This document shows, one piece after another, positions 58,976 through 64,000 of a stretch of 64,000 nucleotides of DNA (positions are counted from its first letter, which is position 1; every line of letters begins with the position of its first letter). The DNA lies in the NCBI GenBank assembly GCA_023382595.1, contig JAHDWB010000002.1, forward strand, positions 62,001 to 126,000, in the 5' to 3' direction. The notes beneath the pieces were generated by a model. It was given only the letters and a program-made list of their open reading frames with translations. It searched no databases and had not been told where the DNA came from. The stretch is from Anaerolineales bacterium. GTDB lineage: Bacteria > Chloroflexota > Anaerolineae > Anaerolineales > Villigracilaceae. A program made the translations under genes and the position numbers.

Positions 58976-60334
58976 ATGCAAGGTTTCGAAAAAATCGATA
59001 CATACATTGACAAGAATCTTGATGCAAGCCTTGACGAACTGAAACACTATGTGGCACAGCCCAGCATCAGTGCGCAGAATTTGGGGCTGAAAGAATGCGC
59101 CGCCATGGTCAAGGAAATGCTGGAGAAGCGCGGTTTCACCGCCGAGATCATGGCAACCGACGGCGCGCCGGTCGTGTTTGGGGAGCGCAAAGGCAAAAGC
59201 GACAAAACCCTGCTCATCTACAATCATTACGACGTCCAGCCGCCGGAGCCGTTGGAGTTATGGGATAGCCCGCCGTTCGAGCCCGTCATCCGTGACGGGA
59301 AGATGTACGGACGCGGCGTGAGCGACGATAAGAGTCATCTCACTTCCCGCCTGCACGCCATCGACGCGTTCCTTGCCGAGGAAGGCGAACTGCCTTGCAA
59401 TATCAAGTTCATCATCGAGGGCGAGGAGGAAACCGCCAGCGTCCACTTGCATGATTTCATTTCCAACAATCTCGAAAAGCTCAAAGCCGACGCCTGCATC
59501 TGGGAATTCGGCGGCGTGGACCATCGCGACAAGCCGCTGCAATATCTCGGTTTACGCGGTATTTGCTACGTCGAGTTGTCGGTGACAGCGCTGGGAACGG
59601 ACGTCCATTCAGGGGTGGGCGGCAGCATCTTCCCCAACGCGGCGTGGAGGCTCATTTGGGCACTGAACAGCCTCAAAGGTCCGGATGAGGCGATCCGCAT
59701 CCCCGGCTTCTACGATGACGTCGTGCCTCCATCCGAACGCGACCGCGAATTAATGGAGCAACTCCCCGATGTGGCGGACGAATACAAAACACGTTACGGC
59801 GTCAAGGAATTCATCAAGGGCATCAAGGGCGGAACGGAATTGAAAATGGAAGAGGTCTTCGTGCCGACCTGCACCGTGTGCGGACTAACCAGCGGCTATC
59901 AGGGACCCGGCTCGAAAACCGTCCAGCCGGCGTTCGCGTCCGCCAAGGTGGATTTCCGGCTCGTGCCGAACCAAAAGCCGCAGGATATTTTGAAGAAACT
60001 GCGCGCGCATCTCGATGCCGAGGGTTTCAGCGATGTGAAAATCGATTTCCTTGGAGGCGAACCCGCCGCGCGTACCGACCCGGATGATCCCTTCGTGAAG
60101 ATCGTGGTGAACACTGCCGAGGATGTGTATGACGCAAAGATGGAGATCGTGCCAATGATCGGCGGATCGGGACCCAACTACCCGTTCGTCCATGACCTGG
60201 GCTTGCCCGTTGTGACCATGGGCTTGGGCTACCCCGACACAAAAGCGCACGCGCCGAACGAAAACATCCGCATCGACCTGTACGCGCAACACGCCAAGCA
60301 CATGGCGCGGGTGATCAGGGAATTTGCAAAGTGA
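58976..60334 (+). CDS. M20-family dipeptidase
   Basis: A 452-residue zinc dipeptidase of the CNDP/carnosinase type (M20A/F). Motifs are YNHYDVQPPEP near residue 85, GRGVSDDKSHL near 110 and the catalytic Glu pair in IIEGEEETAS near 145. A lid domain is inserted between residues ~210 and 320. It hydrolyses dipeptides or N-acyl-dipeptides. ATG 58976 with AAAGGAG six bases upstream is preferred over 58955. It follows the VTT gene by 23 bases. Confidence 0.9.
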   Translation: MQGFEKIDTYIDKNLDASLDELKHYVAQPSISAQNLGLKECAAMVKEMLEKRGFTAEIMATDGAPVVFGERKGKSDKTLLIYNHYDVQPPEPLELWDSPPFEPVIRDGKMYGRGVSDDKSHLTSRLHAIDAFLAEEGELPCNIKFIIEGEEETASVHLHDFISNNLEKLKADACIWEFGGVDHRDKPLQYLGLRGICYVELSVTALGTDVHSGVGGSIFPNAAWRLIWALNSLKGPDEAIRIPGFYDDVVPPSERDRELMEQLPDVADEYKTRYGVKEFIKGIKGGTELKMEEVFVPTCTVCGLTSGYQGPGSKTVQPAFASAKVDFRLVPNQKPQDILKKLRAHLDAEGFSDVKIDFLGGEPAARTDPDDPFVKIVVNTAEDVYDAKMEIVPMIGGSGPNYPFVHDLGLPVVTMGLGYPDTKAHAPNENIRIDLYAQHAKHMARVIREFAK

Positions 60335-60428
60335 CCTTTCTCCATCCGAATTCGTGACTTTCCTTTCCTTGATTCTGCATATAATACAGATATCTGGAAT
60401 AACAACCACCCATTAACTGGAGGCAACC

Positions 60429-61070
60429 ATGTTCGTCGGCGAAAGAATGTCGCACCCTGTAATTTCCGTCACACCCGAAACCCCTGTCCACGATGCGCTG
60501 GCGCTCTTTAAAAAGGAGCACATCCGCCGCGCGCCCGTGATGAAGAACGGCAAACTGCTCGGGATCATCTCCGAAAGCGATCTGCTGAACGCATCCCCCT
60601 CGCCGGCGACCAGCCTGAGCGTGTGGGAAATGAACTACCTGATGAGCAAGGTGACCGTCAAGAACGTGATGACCAAAAAGGTCAAAACCATCGATGTGAA
60701 CACACCCATCGAGGAAGCCGCGCGCGTGATGGCGGACTCCAAGATCGGCGGCCTGCCGGTCGTGCGCTCCGGCAAGATCGTCGGCATGATCACCGAGACC
60801 GACCTGTTCAAGATCTTCCTCGAGTTGATGGGCGCGCGCACCAAAGCCCTGCGCGTCACGGCATTGGTTGACGAGAAGCCCGGTCAATTGGCAAAGGTCA
60901 CCAAAGCCATCGCGGAGGCGGGCGGGAACTTCCTTTCGTTCGGCATGTTCTCCGGACCCGACACCAGCTCGCGCGTCATCACCTTCAAGGTGGAAGGCAT
61001 GAGCAAGGATGCCATCACCAAGACACTGAGCAACGTGGTCAAGAAGTTTTGGGATATTCGGATGAGCTAG
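60429..61070 (+). CDS. CBS-CBS-ACT domain protein (AcuB-like)
   Basis: A 213-residue protein. It has two CBS domains (residues ~5-55 and 75-130, with MSHPVISVTPETPVHDAL and MTKKVKTIDVNTPIEEAA) and a C-terminal ACT domain (~140-213, LRVTALVDEKPGQLAKVTKA). CBS pairs bind adenine nucleotides and ACT domains bind amino acids, so it may sense both. AcuB-like proteins share this layout. No enzyme domain is present. GGAGG precedes ATG and a strong terminator follows. Confidence 0.88.
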   Translation: MFVGERMSHPVISVTPETPVHDALALFKKEHIRRAPVMKNGKLLGIISESDLLNASPSPATSLSVWEMNYLMSKVTVKNVMTKKVKTIDVNTPIEEAARVMADSKIGGLPVVRSGKIVGMITETDLFKIFLELMGARTKALRVTALVDEKPGQLAKVTKAIAEAGGNFLSFGMFSGPDTSSRVITFKVEGMSKDAITKTLSNVVKKFWDIRMS

Positions 61071-61089
61071 TTGGAAGTTTAAAAACGAA

Positions 61090-61126
61090 CAGCGCGCAGA
61101 AATTTCTGCGCGCTGTCTTTATTTTC
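61090..61126 (+). terminator. Terminator of the CBS-ACT gene
   Basis: Perfect palindrome CAGCGCGCAGAAA / TTTCTGCGCGCTG (61090-61115) followed by a T-rich run. Confidence 0.8.
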
Positions 61127-61141
61127 TCACGCGGTTAATAT

Positions 61142-61307
61142 AAGGCGAACCCGTGTTTCAGTGGAAAAGAAAAATAGATTGTTAAAGTTCAGGAGCTACA
61201 AAATCGATAGCAGGGAGAATTCGTATTATCTACTCCCTTATACAAGGCGAACCCGCCCTTCAGCAGGAGAGAAAAATAGTTTGTTAAAGTTCAAGAACAT
61301 CAAATCC
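61142..61307. repeat. Two imperfect ~64-base direct repeats
   Basis: AAGGCGAACCCG...TTGTTAAAGTTCAGGAGC (61142-61205) recurs at 61244-61307 as AAGGCGAACCCG...TTGTTAAAGTTCAAGAAC, an offset of 102 bases, with scattered differences. GATAAGGCGAAGATTATC near 62023 carries a fragment of the same start. Confidence 0.6.
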
Positions 61308-61430
61308 AAGATTTTCGCTCACAGAAACACAACATGAGGATGATCTTCATCATACGTGTAATCGCGGATCTGCTAGCCGCTGAGAGCGGTATATCGCATA
61401 GGATCTTTTCGCGCGAAGTTACTTACCAAC

Positions 61431-61760
61431 TTATAGTAATGAATTCAAAAAACTGTATATCACATAAAAAAGAGTGTCAAAGAATTGTTTGAACGCCCAT
61501 CCAATAACAACACTTATTAGCAATGTGTAAGGTATTAAAATTAAATCCCTCGGCAACTTAATATTGATATTTAAATAGCCTCTAGATTTACCTCTCCAAT
61601 AAAAAAATTCGCGGTAAAGAAGAAAAAGAAGTAACCCAGTTAATGTTAATTTGACTATAAGCTCATAAACATACAATGTTACATAAGCAATATAACCACC
61701 AAAAATTATGGCAATTAAAACCAAGGTTATAACAGTGAAATTTAATAGGTTAGATTTCAT
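61431..61760 (-). CDS. Small membrane protein of unknown function
   Basis: A 109-residue protein, not recognised. It has two or three hydrophobic segments (roughly residues 8-30, 32-50 and 72-105) with a basic loop YWRGKSRGYLN between. ATG 61760 has AAGGTG just upstream; the frame extends to 61838 but without a better start. It is clearly A+T-rich compared with the genes on either side and lies next to direct repeats, so it may be acquired DNA. Confidence 0.5.
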   Translation of the reverse strand: MKSNLLNFTVITLVLIAIIFGGYIAYVTLYVYELIVKLTLTGLLLFLLYREFFYWRGKSRGYLNINIKLPRDLILIPYTLLISVVIGWAFKQFFDTLFYVIYSFLNSLL

Positions 61761-62035
61761 AAAACACCTTACCCGTGATCGCCATCGCAACAGTTTGATC
61801 TGCTGCATCACGAAAATTTGGATCGTTACTATAAGCATAGGCTGTTACTCCAAGGCCACAGCAGCGAAAAATACAATGCCGATATAGAACAATGGGATTA
61901 CTGCAGTATGCCCTGTTGGGTCATTGAAATTGACGGGGTGATTAACCGCATAGGAATATCGATTCCAACTCTGCGGATTGGACGGGTTGGGGCTATCGTA
62001 TCTGGCTGGACGAAGCGGTTAAGATAAGGCGAAGA

Positions 62036-62794
62036 TTATCTCGCTGTTTTTTTCGAGCGCACCCTCTGCTCGATCTTCGGGGCCTTTTCGCCTTTCAACT
62101 CGCGGACTTCATCCTCCGTCAAATACCGCCACTGGCGCGGCTTGAGACTGCCCAATTTCAACGTGCCGATCCGCAAACGGATGATCTTCACCACCGGCAA
62201 GCCCAGCAGTTTCCCCACCTCGCGGATCTGGCGCTTCTTCCCCTCGCCCATGATGACCTGAATCCAGGCGCCCTTGCCGGACGTGGATAAAAAGCGCACG
62301 TCAGCGGGCTGGGTTTTATCGCCATCGGTCAACACCACGCCTCTGCGCCACGCCTCCAGTTGTTTCTCGTCGGGGCGGCGCGCCACCAAGACACGATATT
62401 CCTTCTCATGTCCATAGCGCGGATGCGTCAACTTGTTGGTCAACTCGCCGTCGTTGGTCATCAGGATCAAGCCCTCGGAGTCGAAGTCGAGGCGCCCAAC
62501 GGGATAGAGATGCCCCTCGAGCGGGATCAGATCCCGGACGGTCTGACGATCATCCTGCCCCTCGGCGGCGGAGAGCACATTGCGCGGCTTATACAAGGCG
62601 ATGTAGACCAGCGCCTCTTTCTTCGCCAAAGCCTTTCCATCCACCGTGACCTTATCCACAGCCAGGTCCGCTTTTTGCCCCAACACAGCGACCTTGCCGT
62701 TCACGCGCACGCGCCCTTCCGTGATGAACACTTCACAGGCGCGGCGGGAGCCATATCCCGCCTGGGCAAGCAATTTCTGAAGTCTTTCCTGCAT
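62036..62794 (-). CDS. rluB: rRNA pseudouridine synthase (RluB/RsuA family)
   Basis: A 252-residue pseudouridine synthase. An N-terminal S4 RNA-binding domain (residues 1-60, LQKLLAQAGYGSRRACE) is followed by the catalytic domain with the Asp in GRLDFDSEGLILMTNDG near residue 105. A basic C-terminal tail ends the protein. RluB modifies 23S rRNA; RsuA and RluE relatives cannot be excluded by eye. It starts 8 bases after the scpB stop, the usual scpB-rluB pairing. Confidence 0.9.
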   Translation of the reverse strand: MQERLQKLLAQAGYGSRRACEVFITEGRVRVNGKVAVLGQKADLAVDKVTVDGKALAKKEALVYIALYKPRNVLSAAEGQDDRQTVRDLIPLEGHLYPVGRLDFDSEGLILMTNDGELTNKLTHPRYGHEKEYRVLVARRPDEKQLEAWRRGVVLTDGDKTQPADVRFLSTSGKGAWIQVIMGEGKKRQIREVGKLLGLPVVKIIRLRIGTLKLGSLKPRQWRYLTEDEVRELKGEKAPKIEQRVRSKKTAR

Positions 62795-62802
62795 TACGAA
62801 TA

Positions 62803-63372
62803 CTAACCCTTCAATAATTCTGTAGGTTCCGGCTCCGCCTCTGCCGGCACAGCCAGCGGAGGCAGTTCCATGATTGAATTCAAACCGAAATGTTGTAGAA
62901 ACTCCGGTGTGGTAGAGTACAGGATCGGACGTCCCGGTCCATCCGTGCGCCCGGTCTCCTGGATGAGCCCCTTGCTCAACAGGCTTTTCATCATCGCATC
63001 GCTGTTGACGCCGCGCACCGCATCCACTTGCGGACGGGTGACAGGCTGTTGGTAGGCAATGATCGCCAGCGTCTCCAGCGCGGCGCGGCTCAGGTGTGTG
63101 ACAGCCTCCAGACCGAGGAACTTCTCCACCAGTGAAGCCAGCTCGGAGGCGGTGGTCAACTGCACGCGCCCGGCGTTTCGTTGTAAACGCAAGCCGCGGG
63201 TTAAGAGAGAATCGTCCAATTCCTTCAATCCGCGCTCGACCACCGAAGGAGTCACATCCAGCGCCTGCGCAAGCTGACCGAGCGGCACCGGTTCCGCCGA
63301 AACGAACAGCATCGCTTCGATCTTTGCCGCAAGGGACAGTTCACTGGTTGAATTGGGCTGAGGGTCGCTCAT
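62803..63372 (-). CDS. scpB: Segregation and condensation protein B
   Basis: A 189-residue ScpB with two winged-helix domains: LAAKIEAMLFVSAEPVPLGQL near residue 13, then LSRAALETLAIIAYQQPVTR near 100 and VDAVRGVNSDAMMKSL. It forms the condensin complex with ScpA and SMC for chromosome compaction. ATG 63372 is preferred over an upstream in-frame start (63417) that would overlap the divergent gene's leader. scpA is not visible in the window and may lie beyond the right edge or elsewhere. Confidence 0.92.
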   Translation of the reverse strand: MSDPQPNSTSELSLAAKIEAMLFVSAEPVPLGQLAQALDVTPSVVERGLKELDDSLLTRGLRLQRNAGRVQLTTASELASLVEKFLGLEAVTHLSRAALETLAIIAYQQPVTRPQVDAVRGVNSDAMMKSLLSKGLIQETGRTDGPGRPILYSTTPEFLQHFGLNSIMELPPLAVPAEAEPEPTELLKG

Positions 63373-63374
63373 GC

Positions 63375-63380
63375 TATAAT
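63375..63380 (+). promoter_or_regulatory. -10 box for the lipoprotein gene at 63420
   Basis: TATAAT, 39 bases before ATG 63420 and only 3 bases from the divergent scpB start codon. Confidence 0.45.
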
Positions 63381-63419
63381 TACTCCGCTTAAAATTTATA
63401 TATTGGAACAAAAACAAAA

Positions 63420-63992
63420 ATGAAAAACAGAAACTTCAAACCGTATCTTCTCGTCGTCGTTCTCGTGCTCGCCGCGCTGGCGTGTACAGTATCTGCCGGC
63501 GGACCCGACTATCCCGCGCAGACCGTCCCGGTCACGACCGATGACGCGCAAAGCCTGCGGGAGCAGATCGAACAGGCGTTGATCGCCGGCGCCGAGACGG
63601 GCATCGTTTCCCTGCAGATCACCGAGAGTCAACTGACCTCTTTCATAGCGGACAAAATGGCGCAACAGACCAATCCGCCGTTCACCGATCCGCAGATCCT
63701 GCTGCGCAACGGTCAAATGCAAATGTACGGCAAGGTCACGCAGGGATGGTTCACCGCCAACATGCTCATCACCATGAACGTCGGCGTGGATGAAGCGACC
63801 GGTCAGCCGAAGATCGAAGTTGCCTCCGCCGACTTCGGTCCCCTGCCCGCGCCTGAAGGTCTCAACTCCGCCATCACCGCGCTCATCTCCGAAGCCTTCA
63901 CCGGTTCGCTCGGTCCTGTCGCCGTCGGGTTTCGATTGGAATCGATCACCATCGCAGACGGGATCATGACACTGACGTTCCGCATCCGATAG
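63420..63992 (+). CDS. Lipoprotein of unknown function
   Basis: A 190-residue exported lipoprotein. The signal peptide ends in the lipobox LAAC-like AALAC (Cys ~21), and the remaining ~165 residues are a soluble alpha/beta domain. ESQLTSFIADKM and paired strands NGQMQMYGKVTQGWFTANMLI resemble lipid-binding tubular folds (DUF2993/YpmS-like), but I cannot confirm this. It ends 8 bases before the window edge and is divergent from scpB. Confidence 0.65.
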   Translation: MKNRNFKPYLLVVVLVLAALACTVSAGGPDYPAQTVPVTTDDAQSLREQIEQALIAGAETGIVSLQITESQLTSFIADKMAQQTNPPFTDPQILLRNGQMQMYGKVTQGWFTANMLITMNVGVDEATGQPKIEVASADFGPLPAPEGLNSAITALISEAFTGSLGPVAVGFRLESITIADGIMTLTFRIR

Positions 63993-64000
63993 CGGAACGA

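Larger units (their letters stand above)
61071..61430. other. Spacer with a terminator and two direct repeats
   Basis: A 360-base gap without a gene. It holds the terminator of the CBS-ACT gene, two ~64-base imperfect direct repeats (61142 and 61244) and an A+T-rich remainder in which I see nothing further. Confidence 0.55.

Noticed and set aside
61142-61307. CRISPR array
   Set aside because: Only two long imperfect repeats with one ~38-base gap and no cas genes nearby.
61818-62027. A 69-codon plus-strand frame in the spacer before rluB
   Set aside because: No ribosome site, no recognisable features and partial overlap with repeat-like sequence; not enough to call a gene.

Overview
The window looks like a chromosomal contig of a Chloroflexota bacterium, probably class Anaerolineae. 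This is an inference from gene content and style, not from a marker gene. Supporting traits are several trimethylamine-methyltransferase (MttB) homologues without pyrrolysine, lipoproteins with Thr/Pro-rich linkers, no recognisable outer-membrane or LPS genes, a combined mre/min cell-shape cluster, TATAAT boxes that often sit directly before a start codon, and intergenic spaces full of palindromic repeats.

Layout. Positions 1-9972 (+) hold a one-carbon cluster: four MttB-family genes (the first cut by the window edge), an S9 peptidase, an M20 amidohydrolase and a methyltetrahydrofolate:corrinoid methyltransferase. An A+T-rich FRG-domain gene interrupts it. Together these suggest removal of methyl groups from quaternary amines and their transfer to tetrahydrofolate, but no corrinoid protein or reductive activator is in view. 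Positions 10000-20200 hold a lipoprotein hydrolase, moeA with a UbiA-like gene, an aminotransferase, a DinB protein, a GT-C-type membrane glycosyltransferase, an SDR, a GNAT-trmH pair and a DMT exporter. Positions 20200-30000 (-) are central and amino-acid metabolism: pyruvate kinase, an acetyl-CoA hydrolase/transferase-family gene overlapping alanine dehydrogenase, rocD and argF. These are followed by an MBL-fold hydrolase and a DUF58-MoxR pair, then tRNA-Arg(UCG) on the other strand.

Positions 30300-44400 form an A+T-richer exopolysaccharide region. It contains a BcsB-like protein, a Wzz protein fused to a degenerate GGDEF domain, a GT2, three GT4 enzymes, a polysaccharide deacetylase, a flippase, and two tandem FemAB/BioF2-like acyltransferases that share about 750 identical bases. 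No Wzy-type polymerase is visible. Positions 45800-55000 (-) carry mreB-mreC-mreD-mrdA-minC-minD-minE-rodA followed by gltX, so elongation and division-site placement are encoded together. A strong terminator abuts rodA.

Positions 55100-64000 hold degV, a DUF2892 protein next to a thioredoxin-DUF2892 fusion, udk, a cyclophilin, a VTT/DedA protein whose 5' end lies in an inverted-repeat element, an M20 dipeptidase, a CBS-ACT protein, a small membrane protein, and the scpB-rluB pair.

A recurring feature is small palindromic elements of at least six sequence types. Most are intergenic. One lies in frame inside the S9 peptidase, one probably inside moeA, and one supplies the N-terminal region of the VTT protein. 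I see no CRISPR array, transposase, prophage or rRNA gene. All functional assignments come from reading motifs; no database search was run.
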